NCBI RefSeq assembly: GCF_017052585.1
Contig: NZ_JAFFHZ010000001.1
Span: 2,453,501 to 2,517,500, forward strand
DNA length: 64,000 bases
From: Paenibacillus apiarius
GTDB lineage: Bacteria; Bacillota; Bacilli; Paenibacillales; Paenibacillaceae
Direction of reading: 5' to 3'
Shown here: positions 18,118 to 26,167 of the stretch, one piece after another
Position numbering within the stretch: position 1 is the stretch's first letter
How the letters are laid out: every line of letters starts with the position of its first letter
Made by a program: the position numbers and the translations under genes
Notes under the pieces: generated by a model
What the model was told of the DNA's origin: nothing
The model's input: only the letters and a program-made list of their open reading frames with translations
Database searches by the model: none

Positions 18118-18391
18118 TTACTTCATAATTGTCAATATTCTTTTGAGATTGACAGCGAAAATGGCCATTGCTCCTTGCATGTGCATGCCAGACCTGAGGA
18201 AGATGCTACATCATACCTGTGTCTATGTTTCAACTCGCTATGTTTTGCTGATTTGATGCTTACCGAATAGGTTTTTGATTTCGCCCCTTCTTTATAACAA
18301 CCTTCTTTAAAAGGACATTGCTTACACTTTTCGATATCAAAGTAATACGTGTCTACTTGATCTGGTCTCAGGGCTTCCGCAATAGCTTAAC
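18118..18391 (-). pseudogene. IS1182-family transposase C-terminal remnant
   Basis: On the minus strand, one frame reads ALRPDQVDTYYFDIEKC, KQCPFKEGCYKEGAKSKTYS and then SELKHRHRYDVASSSG. This is the zinc-like cysteine region and C-terminal domain of IS1182-type DDE transposases, but the usual stretch between these parts is deleted. A frameshift follows, after which MHMQGAMAIFAVNLKRI and LTIMK end at a TAA (18118-18120), the family's normal C-terminus. No N-terminal catalytic region is left. Clearly dead. Confidence 0.85.
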
Positions 18392-18487
18392 TCTATATTA
18401 GCTAACTTAAATCAACTTTAAAAGAACCTTGAAATAAGTTGAAAAACATCTTGTAAGAAGCAGAAAAAGAGGTTAATATATTTTTAT

Positions 18488-18512
18488 TGACTGAATAGTT
18501 AATTTATAGTCA
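18488..18512. promoter_or_regulatory. Candidate TetR operator
   Basis: Imperfect 25-bp palindrome with outer half-sites TGACT and AGTCA, lying directly before the ribosome site of the TetR gene. A position like this is typical for self-repression. The match between inner arms is weak, so this is tentative. Confidence 0.4.
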
Positions 18513-18529
18513 TTAAAAGGAGGGGGATT

Positions 18530-19123
18530 ATGCCTAAGATTGTCACCGAACATGAAAAAGAAATGGTGAGAGAAGCGATGTATACAAAAGGGATTGAACT
18601 GATTCGCAAAAAAGGCGTAAAGCGGGTTACTGTGGAGGATATCACCATTGCGACAAATATCGGTAAAGGTTCCTTTTACTCGTACTACAATTCCAAAGAA
18701 GAACTCCTCTATACGATTATCAAAAAAAACGAACAAAGCATGTTTGAGAGAGTAGAGGCCCTCTTGTCCGAAGAAATACATGTGAAAGAGAAGATTGTAA
18801 GGGCATTGAAGGAGATCTATTTGGCTACGGACAGTATTGTACTCTACGTGTCTCCATCGGACATCGAGTATCTGCTTCGCAAGCTTCCTGAAGAGGCGGC
18901 AGATTGGGAAACAGTAAAATCTAACGACTATTTTAGCAGGACACTATCGCTGTGCGGCATTGACGATTCGGAATGCGAGATGGATGTGCTCGCTTATTTA
19001 ATGAATGCACTCCATTATATCGGGTCGACAGAGATGCCTTTTGGAGATCGGGGGAAAAAGAAGGCCCTGGATATACTCGTTCACTCCATTGCCGACTACA
19101 TGGCGGGGGGAGCCAAGCAATGA
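18530..19123 (+). CDS. TetR family transcriptional regulator
   Basis: One-component repressor-type regulator, 197 residues. The N-terminal HTH (about 8-55) has the family pattern GVKRVTVEDITIATNIGKGSF followed by YSYYNSKEELL. The C-terminal ligand domain (about 60-195) is generic. The ATG at 18530 follows AAAAGGAGGGGG. Local DNA is more AT-rich than the core genome and the gene lies between an IS remnant and a gene fragment, suggesting transfer. It is 94 nt upstream of the alpha/beta hydrolase gene, its likely target. Ligand unknown. Confidence 0.9.
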   Translation: MPKIVTEHEKEMVREAMYTKGIELIRKKGVKRVTVEDITIATNIGKGSFYSYYNSKEELLYTIIKKNEQSMFERVEALLSEEIHVKEKIVRALKEIYLATDSIVLYVSPSDIEYLLRKLPEEAADWETVKSNDYFSRTLSLCGIDDSECEMDVLAYLMNALHYIGSTEMPFGDRGKKKALDILVHSIADYMAGGAKQ

Positions 19124-19217
19124 GAGAATTCCCAAATAAATACAAACTGTCGTATGGGATTGACCACAATTGTTCCGTTGAGCGGAACCACGGTCATATC
19201 GGTTATCGGAGGTACCT

Positions 19218-20315
19218 ATGAGCGTTTTATTGATAGTTTTAAGCGGATTGCTTATATTAATGGTTTGCTTGGTTCTGTTTGTCCAGTACAAGAAAAAGAA
19301 GAAGGCCAATCAAATTCGAATTGCGCCCACGAGCAACGGCATTGATTGCAGAGAGTTCGTCATGATCGGCGGCATTTCGCAATATTTGCATCATCGAGGC
19401 GAGGACGTTGACAATCCGGTACTGCTGTTTCTGCATGGCGGCCCAGGAGAGCCGATATTGCCATTTGCCCAAGAGTTCCAGATCCCGTGGGAGAAGCATG
19501 TAACAGTTGTGCATTGGGATCAAAGGAACTGTGGCAAAACCTATTTCAACAATGATCCGGAACAAGTTGCTCCAACAACCACCGTTGACCGTATCGTTCA
19601 GGATACTTATGAAATTGTAGAATATTTGAGAAATAAGTATCACAAAGAGAAGATTATTATTTTGGGACATTCATGGGGCTCGGTGCTAGGCAGTTTGTTC
19701 AGCAAAAAATATCCGGAGCTCGTGCAGGCCTATATCGGCGTCGGGCAGGTTGTCAATATGATTGACAATGAACGCGTCGGGTACGAAAAAGTACTGGAAT
19801 CAGCAAAAGAAGCGGGAAACGACAACGATTATCAAGCTCTCCTTCGTTTGGAACCATACCCTCCCCGCGCATTCGATGATGACATGATCAGGAAACTTAA
19901 GAAGGTTCGAAAATTCCAAAGAAAATATAAGTTAGCGGCCGGTCCAACAATGGAATTGATCGGCAATGTTTTATGTTCACCATTTTATACGTTCAAGGAT
20001 ATGCGTTATTTCTTTATCTCCGGGGCATTTAGTGTCGGACAGCGTCATATTTGGAAATATTTAATGGAATCGTTGGATTTGTCGTCGATGGGCGCCGCGT
20101 TTGAAATACCTGTCTTTTATGTACATGGCGATCGGGACTGGCAAACTCCCTATCCGCTGGCACAGGAATTCTTTGCAACCATAGAAGCTCCGCTCAAGCG
20201 GTTTTACTCCATACCGGATGCAGGACATATTGCCATGCTTGAACGAAAGGAGGCATTCAACGAGGCGTTATTTGATATTTTGGAGCGAACGAATGTTATG
20301 GCGACGGCCAAGTGA
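19218..20315 (+). CDS. Membrane-anchored alpha/beta hydrolase, proline-iminopeptidase-like
   Basis: Serine hydrolase of the alpha/beta fold, 365 residues. A hydrophobic N-terminal segment (about 3-24) followed by KKKKK should anchor it in the membrane with the enzyme domain on one face; cleavage sites are not obvious. Motifs: oxyanion FLHGGPGEP, WDQRNCGKT (prolyl aminopeptidase signature), nucleophile Ser in GHSWGS, acid Asp in HGDRDWQTPYP, and His in DAGHIAM. The ATG at 19218 follows GGAGG. The TetR gene upstream probably controls it. Substrate could be a peptide or an ester; proline iminopeptidases themselves normally lack the membrane anchor. Confidence 0.85.
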   Translation: MSVLLIVLSGLLILMVCLVLFVQYKKKKKANQIRIAPTSNGIDCREFVMIGGISQYLHHRGEDVDNPVLLFLHGGPGEPILPFAQEFQIPWEKHVTVVHWDQRNCGKTYFNNDPEQVAPTTTVDRIVQDTYEIVEYLRNKYHKEKIIILGHSWGSVLGSLFSKKYPELVQAYIGVGQVVNMIDNERVGYEKVLESAKEAGNDNDYQALLRLEPYPPRAFDDDMIRKLKKVRKFQRKYKLAAGPTMELIGNVLCSPFYTFKDMRYFFISGAFSVGQRHIWKYLMESLDLSSMGAAFEIPVFYVHGDRDWQTPYPLAQEFFATIEAPLKRFYSIPDAGHIAMLERKEAFNEALFDILERTNVMATAK

Positions 20316-20713
20316 GTATCTGCACGGGGCTCCGTTAATACAGGCGGATGCGCTTATTGTCGCGGTCAATATCCATGCAATTTTACGAAATGGCGGAAAG
20401 TGCGTTGAAGTGCTTGCAGGCGAGATGTTGAAGGCTGCCCATAGGTTCTGCGCGGAGCCGGGCGTTTTGGGCACTTGGGTGGTGTAGTCTAAGTTTTAGA
20501 GGCTTACCGATGGTGGTGTATCCCTGAACAAGGTCCCCGTTTTGAAACGAATGTAGCTACCAATGTCCAAAGGATAGCTTTCTCTGCGGTGTATTATGGC
20601 AGGGTTCTGGACGAAGGGCACATCGTATTAATGGCGCTGATGGGGTTTGCTCTCAGAGCCGTTCCTTCCACAACTTGTGGCAATGTCTGTGAAAGCATTT
20701 TCCACCACAATTG
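20316..20713. other. Gene-free stretch with no recognisable content
   Basis: About 400 bp between the hydrolase and sulfurtransferase fragment C. Short open frames exist on both strands (for example 20321-20487 on plus) but none has a ribosome site or a family I recognise. It is probably decayed coding DNA. Confidence 0.4.
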
Positions 20714-20773
20714 ACAGCTGGAGCGATTGGTGCTCCTATGAAGATAATCCGGTGGCGACGGGCAATGAATGAA
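20714..20773 (+). pseudogene. Fragment of a sulfurtransferase 3' end (copy C)
   Basis: Nineteen codons plus TGA read DSWSDWCSYEDNPVATGNE, again the C-terminus of a tandem-rhodanese sulfurtransferase. It shares AGCTGGAGCGATTGG (20717-20731) exactly with the intact gene and copy B. It keeps its own terminator ten bases downstream. No upstream body remains. Confidence 0.75.
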
Positions 20774-20782
20774 CCAACCGAG

Positions 20783-20808
20783 AGGCCGCGACGGACGCGG
20801 CCTCTTTG
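20783..20808 (+). terminator. Terminator after fragment C
   Basis: Perfect stem GAGGCCGCG / CGCGGCCTC, loop ACGGA, followed by TTT. Probably the original terminator of the lost sulfurtransferase paralogue. Confidence 0.75.
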
Positions 20809-20855
20809 CTCTGCAATAGTTCAATCTGATCTGTATAACGCAAGTGCAGTATTTA

Positions 20856-21560
20856 CTATTTCTTTTTTTGCGTTACCTTGCCTTTAACATCCCCGATGCT
20901 TACTTTACCGTTGCCGGACTGTGTAATGGCTGCATCCTTCGCCACGCCGTCGATGTCAAGAGAGCCGTCTCTGACGTCAATCACAGCCGAGCCTCCCACC
21001 TGCTCGATGATGATGTGTCCATTAATGTTCGCGATGGTTACGTCCGATGCAATCTCGCGGATTGTAATATCGCCGTCTCTATTATCTATATCAAGGGGTC
21101 CTGCTGTGTTTAACACTTGAATATTGCCGTTTATATTGCCTATTTTAACATTCGAAGACATATTGGATATGTGCATATCCCCATCCCTATGGGACATGAT
21201 GTCCACCTGAAGGTGCTTCGGCACCTTGATTTGAAGATCCACAAATCCCGAGCCCATCGCCAAAAATTGACCTTCAAAGGAAGCGTCCAAATAAGCGGTA
21301 TCCTCCCGATTCTCCAATTTAAGCTTCAACTTATCTAAACTGATACCCTTAGCCCTTGCCTGGGCCGTGACTTCAATCTTGTCCGAGTCCGTATGGCCTG
21401 CAATCTCAATTTCCCCATTTCGGTTGTCAATTACAAGCTTCGAGAGGCCGGCTGTCTGTAATTCCAGATCCCTGGTTTCCGTTTGTTCCTCGCCCGTCCC
21501 GCATGCCGCAATCAGAAACAGCATAGATAGGACGATTGCGCACTTCAACACTTTCTTCAT
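20856..21560 (-). CDS. DUF4097-family lipoprotein
   Basis: Predicted cell-surface lipoprotein, 234 residues. The signal peptide ends in the lipobox IAAC (Cys20). The mature part is a right-handed beta-repeat of the DUF4097/LiaG-like kind, with repeated units such as LVIDNRNGEIEIAGH, VKIGNINGNIQV, LDIDNRDGDITI and AVIDVRDGSLDIDG. The ATG at 21560 is preceded by GGGGAGAA. It lies 30 nt after the ABC permease in a three-gene minus-strand unit (ATPase, permease, DUF4097). Similar DUF4097 genes sit in envelope-stress operons; the exact role is unknown. Confidence 0.85.
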   Translation of the reverse strand: MKKVLKCAIVLSMLFLIAACGTGEEQTETRDLELQTAGLSKLVIDNRNGEIEIAGHTDSDKIEVTAQARAKGISLDKLKLKLENREDTAYLDASFEGQFLAMGSGFVDLQIKVPKHLQVDIMSHRDGDMHISNMSSNVKIGNINGNIQVLNTAGPLDIDNRDGDITIREIASDVTIANINGHIIIEQVGGSAVIDVRDGSLDIDGVAKDAAITQSGNGKVSIGDVKGKVTQKKK

Positions 21561-21590
21561 ATGTTTCTCCCCATTTCTTGTTTTTGTTAG

Positions 21591-22526
21591 TCATGCCACA
21601 TCGCGTTTTACAAATAAGGGATACGATATCAAATGCATCACCGCTAGGTGAAGCACGATAAATACAACGGAAAATCCGAGCGTGATTCCGTCAACGGAAG
21701 GCGTACCATAGAAGAATGGCGTGAAATCCGTATGTGAAAACACAAAATATTTCGTCCAGGCCCAGCCGTTCATTGCAATCGCCATAATAAATCCAGTCAG
21801 CGATACGAGAAGGGATATGACAATGGAGAACGTCGTGCTCCGAAAGGCTGCGGAAATCATAAAAGCCAACGTAATCGCCACTAACATGAATGGAATATTG
21901 AACACATACCCCCCGAGCAAGGCCTGCAGCATGGGGACCTCGCCTACGGCCTGATTTTTCACATACAAATAGTGATCGCCTAAACCGTCAAAACCGAATA
22001 TGAATCCACCGAATAGAATGGACACCAGCATGCCAATCAGAGACAGAAAGAGACCGAACAAGATAGCGGCAGCATATTTCGAAAAATAGATCTTGGTACG
22101 GCTGGCCGATCGGGTCAATAACAGCTTGATCGTGCCCGACACAAATTCGGCAGCAACAATTTCACCGGCAATAATGATGGAAATGAGGGACACCGCAAAA
22201 ATAATATTGCCCACTTGGCTCACAGCAAAGCTCCACGCATTCGTGTGCGGCGCCTGATCGTGCTCCAAGTAGTATTGATTCAGCAGCATGTTCTTCTCCG
22301 CTTGCTTCACTTCGATCTTCAGCGCATCTGGCTTTGCCGCTTCCTGCTTAAGCAAAATATTCTCCTGTTCGAGCTGCGTCCGCCAATCTTCACTGACAGC
22401 GCTGCTTCCCGATGTTTTCAGATTTACAATCTGGAGCAGCACGTAGATCACTACCAACGCGACCATAACCCAGGTGCGTCTCCGCTTATAAATTTTCATG
22501 TTTTCGTTGCGAATTAAAGGTATCAA
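21591..22526 (-). CDS. ABC-2 type transporter permease
   Basis: Membrane part of an exporter, 311 residues, about six helices (first near 17-36, then a 75-residue extracellular loop rich in Glu/Lys, then five helices from about 104 on). This layout matches ABC-2 permeases of the bacitracin/lantibiotic-immunity or NatB-like type. The start is TTG 22526, with GGGAGGAG about 6 nt upstream; TTG overlaps the TGA of the ATPase gene (TTGA), so translation is coupled. Substrate unknown. Confidence 0.85.
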   Translation of the reverse strand: MIPLIRNENMKIYKRRRTWVMVALVVIYVLLQIVNLKTSGSSAVSEDWRTQLEQENILLKQEAAKPDALKIEVKQAEKNMLLNQYYLEHDQAPHTNAWSFAVSQVGNIIFAVSLISIIIAGEIVAAEFVSGTIKLLLTRSASRTKIYFSKYAAAILFGLFLSLIGMLVSILFGGFIFGFDGLGDHYLYVKNQAVGEVPMLQALLGGYVFNIPFMLVAITLAFMISAAFRSTTFSIVISLLVSLTGFIMAIAMNGWAWTKYFVFSHTDFTPFFYGTPSVDGITLGFSVVFIVLHLAVMHLISYPLFVKRDVA

Positions 22527-23434
22527 AGGTTGTCTCCTCCCGTAATCTCCATAAACTTGTCCTCAAGCGTCTTCTTTATCGTATGGACACCGAATACACT
22601 TATTCCGGCAGCCATCAGCTTCTGGTTGATTTCAGGAATGCGCGCTTTCGGAATGCGAACCTGTATCTGTCGTTGGTCTGTCATGATTTCCTCGCCGAAC
22701 ATTAAGGATTGCAGAATTTGTACGGCCAGATCCGGGCGGTCGACTTCAAACCGGGCTTGGGCGAGTTCCTCTTCCACCATGTCCGCCATGTTATGCATCC
22801 CGACCAGCTTCCCTTTTTGCAAAATAGCGACCCGATCGCACATCATTTCCATCTCGGACATCAGATGACTGGAGATGACGACACCGACGCCTTCTTTTTG
22901 CGCCAGGTTTCTTAAATGCCCTCTCAGCTCGCGGATTCCGGCCGGATCGAGTCCGTTTGTCGGCTCGTCTAGAACGAGCAGGGAAGGCTTATGGACGAGG
23001 ACGACGGCAAGGCCCAAGCGCTGCCGCATGCCAAGCGAATAGGTCGCGACTTTATCGTTGATGCTATGCTCCAAATCGACTAAAGAAACGACCTCCCGTA
23101 TTCGTTTTTCTGTCACGCCCGGTGTCATTCTGGAGAAATGAATCAAATTATCATAGCCGGATAAGTATTTGTATAAATCCGGATTTTCCACAATGACTCC
23201 TACATGCTTCATCGCCTGTTCAAAATGAGTATGCGCATCGATTCCATGAATGAGCACTTGGCCGCCTGATTTGGAGCTCAGGCCGGCGATCATTCGAATC
23301 GTGGTCGTTTTTCCCGCCCCGTTCGGACCGAGCAAGCCCAGAATTTCTCCCTTTTCCATTTCCAACGTTACATGGTCTACAATGATCTTGTTGCCTATCT
23401 TTTTCGTAAGATCACGAATTTGCAGCAGCGACAA
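22523..23434 (-). CDS. ABC exporter ATPase (BcrA-like)
   Basis: Energises the adjoining permease. 303 residues. Walker A GLLGPNGAGKTT, Q-loop VIVENPDLYKYLSG, signature YSLGMRQRLG, Walker B LLVLDEPTNGLD and the switch His in VISSHLMSEM are intact. The SLGMRQR signature and C-terminal domain of about 80 residues place it with drug or antimicrobial-peptide exporters. TTG 23434 follows AAGGGAG with 9 nt spacing. First gene of the minus-strand unit and divergent from the kinase-regulator fusion, which probably controls it. Confidence 0.9.
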   Translation of the reverse strand: MSLLQIRDLTKKIGNKIIVDHVTLEMEKGEILGLLGPNGAGKTTTIRMIAGLSSKSGGQVLIHGIDAHTHFEQAMKHVGVIVENPDLYKYLSGYDNLIHFSRMTPGVTEKRIREVVSLVDLEHSINDKVATYSLGMRQRLGLAVVLVHKPSLLVLDEPTNGLDPAGIRELRGHLRNLAQKEGVGVVISSHLMSEMEMMCDRVAILQKGKLVGMHNMADMVEEELAQARFEVDRPDLAVQILQSLMFGEEIMTDQRQIQVRIPKARIPEINQKLMAAGISVFGVHTIKKTLEDKFMEITGGDNL

Positions 23435-23528
23435 TGACTCGCACTCCCTTTTGTTAATGAATTGAATGAGATATAATTTCCGTGTTCAACTGGATTCATC
23501 TCATCCACCATCAAGCTAACAAACCAGC

Positions 23529-23572
23529 TGTCATAACACCCAGTGACAAAGCGTCACAACCTTGATATGACA
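23529..23572. promoter_or_regulatory. Nested inverted repeat between divergent ABC and sensor-regulator genes
   Basis: Outer arms TGTCATA (23529-23535) and TATGACA (23566-23572) enclose inner arms GTGAC (23543-23547) and GTCAC (23553-23557) with nearly equal spacing. The symmetric 44-bp block sits in the shared promoter region of the exporter and the HK-RR gene. It is a good candidate for a dimeric NarL-type regulator binding site. No T run follows, so it is not a terminator. Confidence 0.55.
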
Positions 23573-23637
23573 AGGGAAAACGGGCTTTTTTATACAGTTT
23601 GTCATTCATTTCACATTGGTTGATCGGAGTTGTGCAT

Positions 23638-25422
23638 ATGCGCCTTTTTAACAAGCGATGGTCTTGGCAGGATTGGACCATGTATATCATTCGAATCGTA
23701 TGGGTCGCAGCCGTCATCCTGTTGATGTATCAGGATAAGCCGGATTTTCCTTTTTGGCCGGTGCTTGTTTCTCTGCTGGCTTGCCATACGATTCCTTTTT
23801 TATTTGTGAAGAGTTACTATTCCCGTTATTTCATAGCGGAATGCTTATTTGCCGGAGGTTTGTCGCTTTTCCTTGCTTATGATCTCGAATTAATCCGGCT
23901 ATTTCCTCCTGCGCTCTTTACGATTGCATTCTACAGCCGTGGCAAAGCGCATTGGTTCTCGCTGCCCATCGCCGTAATTCTGTTCACATTAAGTGTGGGC
24001 GAATCAATTTCCTCATCGCTGTCACATCCTTTGATATGGCAAAGCTTAGCGGATGCCCTTCTTTTCTATGGGATTAGCTTCGCTCTGCAAAAAGGGGCAG
24101 TGTCCATCGATGCTATTAAACAGAAGCTCGCGTTGATTAAAGAGCAATATACGATTCTGGAGCAATACTCATCACAGATCGAACGGATGACGCTGCTGGA
24201 AGAACGATACCGCATGGCCCGTGAACTGCATGACACGATCGGACACACCTTTACCTCGATGATATTGGGCATGGAAACCTTGCGTCCCCATATACAGTCG
24301 AATGAAGGGGAAGCCAAGCTGCAGGGCATGCTTAAGCTTGCCAGAACAGGCTTGGACGATATCAGGCGTCAAGTGCACCAGATGGATCCTTTAGAGGAAG
24401 CACTTCCTCTGGACCGGTCTTTGCTCCAAATCATTGATGAATTTAAAGCAAACACGGGAGTCCGCATCCTTTTTCGTACGATGGGTGAACCTTATCCTGT
24501 GATGAAGCAGGCCAAGCTCACGTTGTACCGCTGCTTGCAGGAGGCTCTGACCAATGCGAGCCGGCACGGTCAAGCCAGCTCGATTCAGGTTGTTCTTCAA
24601 TATGATCACGCTCAGGTGATGCTGCAGGTGCAGGATAACGGCAAGGGCGCGGAAGCTATTCAATACGGCTTTGGGCTTTCGGGCATGAAGGAGCGTCTTG
24701 TCTCGCTGCAAGGGCAGCTCTATATCCATACGCAGAAGGATGAGGGCACGATGGTAACGTGCACGATCCCAAATCAGATTAGTGAGGGCAGCCAGAAGAT
24801 CAAGATATTGCTGGCGGACGACCAGCCGTTGATTCGCGAAAGCCTGAGGCTGCTGTTGGGGGAAGAAAAGGATTTTGAAGTCGTGGTTGCCGGGAACGGG
24901 AAACAAGCCCTCGAGCAATGCGAGCAGGGGCGTCCCGATATTATATTAATGGACATCAATATGCCGGAAATGGACGGGATTGCGGCGACCAAAATAATTA
25001 AAGAAGCATGGCCGGGCATGCGTGTCATTATGATCACGACCATTGAGGATGTGTCTTATGCCGCTGAAGCGCTTCGCAGCGGGGCGGAAGGTTATATGCT
25101 GAAATCCATTCATCCCAAAGAATTGGCGGCGACCATCCGGCTCGTATATGGCGGGGGAACGATGATTTCGCAGGACGTGGCTCAGCAATTGTTCCACTAT
25201 GAGACGTGGGATTCGAAGCACAATCCGTATGAGCTGACCGAGCGGGAGTTGGATGTTCTCCAGTGCTTGACGGAAGGGCTACGCAATAAAGCAATCGCCC
25301 AGAAGCTGCATTTGTCGGAAGGGACGATTAGAAACTACATTTCCTCCATCTATTTGAAATTGCAGGTGCAGGGCCGTGAAGAGGCTGTGGAGAAGGCAAG
25401 AAATGAACGTCTCATTTGCTAA
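23638..25422 (+). CDS. One-piece sensor histidine kinase fused to a NarL/LuxR response regulator
   Basis: A complete two-component system in one 594-residue chain. About five or six membrane helices (residues about 12-150) are followed by a coiled linker, a DesK/LiaS-type HisKA_3 helix with phospho-His198 in RELHDTIGH, and an ATPase domain (about 270-375, GFGLSGMKERL). Then, without a stop, a receiver begins at IKILLADDQP with phospho-acceptor Asp439 (LMDINMPEMDG), and a LuxR-type HTH ends the protein (ELTERELDVLQCLTEG about residue 530 on). Normally these are two genes. ATG 23638 has GGAG 8 nt upstream. It diverges from the ABC unit. A transmembrane DNA-binding regulator would have to act from the membrane or be cleaved. 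Confidence 0.88.
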   Translation: MRLFNKRWSWQDWTMYIIRIVWVAAVILLMYQDKPDFPFWPVLVSLLACHTIPFLFVKSYYSRYFIAECLFAGGLSLFLAYDLELIRLFPPALFTIAFYSRGKAHWFSLPIAVILFTLSVGESISSSLSHPLIWQSLADALLFYGISFALQKGAVSIDAIKQKLALIKEQYTILEQYSSQIERMTLLEERYRMARELHDTIGHTFTSMILGMETLRPHIQSNEGEAKLQGMLKLARTGLDDIRRQVHQMDPLEEALPLDRSLLQIIDEFKANTGVRILFRTMGEPYPVMKQAKLTLYRCLQEALTNASRHGQASSIQVVLQYDHAQVMLQVQDNGKGAEAIQYGFGLSGMKERLVSLQGQLYIHTQKDEGTMVTCTIPNQISEGSQKIKILLADDQPLIRESLRLLLGEEKDFEVVVAGNGKQALEQCEQGRPDIILMDINMPEMDGIAATKIIKEAWPGMRVIMITTIEDVSYAAEALRSGAEGYMLKSIHPKELAATIRLVYGGGTMISQDVAQQLFHYETWDSKHNPYELTERELDVLQCLTEGLRNKAIAQKLHLSEGTIRNYISSIYLKLQVQGREEAVEKARNERLIC

Positions 25423-25500
25423 ATGCTGCTCGATCTTTTTACTTTATCTGGGCAAGCTGCGTTTCGCCGTTCTATAAACTAAATTATCGGACTATTATAC

Positions 25501-25544
25501 AAAACCCGTGAAGTTGCTGAATATAGCAATCTCACGGGTTTTGT
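25501..25544 (+). terminator. Terminator after the kinase-regulator fusion
   Basis: Arms AAAACCCGTGA and TCACGGGTTTT with an inner TTGCT/AGCAA pairing, followed by T-rich DNA. Confidence 0.85.
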
Positions 25545-26167
25545 TGAGTAAATTCTCTCTTAAATCTTAGGTGTCTCTATGGAGCTGTTGTACCAAGAAC
25601 TTCATCAAGTTGAGTTTTAACTTGTTCTTTCGTTAGCAGAACAATCCATCTCATGGACATATGTGAAAAAGACCGAAGGTTCATCAACATTCAGATAAGG
25701 AAAAATACGTGTCGAGGAGGAATTTGGCCTAGGAGTCCGTTCGCCGTTCCATCTATTGGATTCTATCCAATGGATTTCTTTATCTTCTGGCTTGCTTGGA
25801 CTTCTACTGGAAAACAGCCAATCAAATGGCCTCATTTCCTCTTATCGGGGCCTTACGGTCTCATTCTGCTGCATGAATTCCAGTAGAATGCCTTCTTGCC
25901 AGCTTGAAGGTGAAGAAACACTGTACGTTTTCCAATGGAATCTCAAAAGGAAATCTCTACATCAGCCTCATTGCTGCTGCTTGCAGCGAACTCAAAGCCA
26001 CTTACATTGAACTCATAGGAACTTAAAGCGAACGTGACCCCAGCATACCAAACCTGCCAAGCTACCAACGCACCGACAGCGTATGAACCAAAGCATAGCC
26101 TGCAGATAATCTTTCCGCCCCCTTTCGCTCCCCTACACAACATGCATGTCCTCTGTGCACGAATGGT
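25545..26167. other. Gene-free stretch, possible intergenic repeat
   Basis: No open frame with a ribosome site. It holds a 17-bp palindrome (arms ATTGGAT and ATCCAAT near 25750-25768) and an 11-bp inverted repeat TTCTACTGGAA (25802-25812) / TTCCAGTAGAA (25878-25888). The minus-strand translation is unusually rich in Trp, Arg, Pro and Ser. This looks like non-coding repetitive DNA; only a genome search could show repetition. Confidence 0.35.

Noticed and set aside
18079..18270. 63-codon plus-strand frame
   Set aside because: It is antisense to the IS1182 transposase remnant and overlaps its hairpin.
20218..20487. 89-codon plus-strand frame after the hydrolase
   Set aside because: It starts inside the hydrolase gene in another phase, has no ribosome site and no recognisable family.
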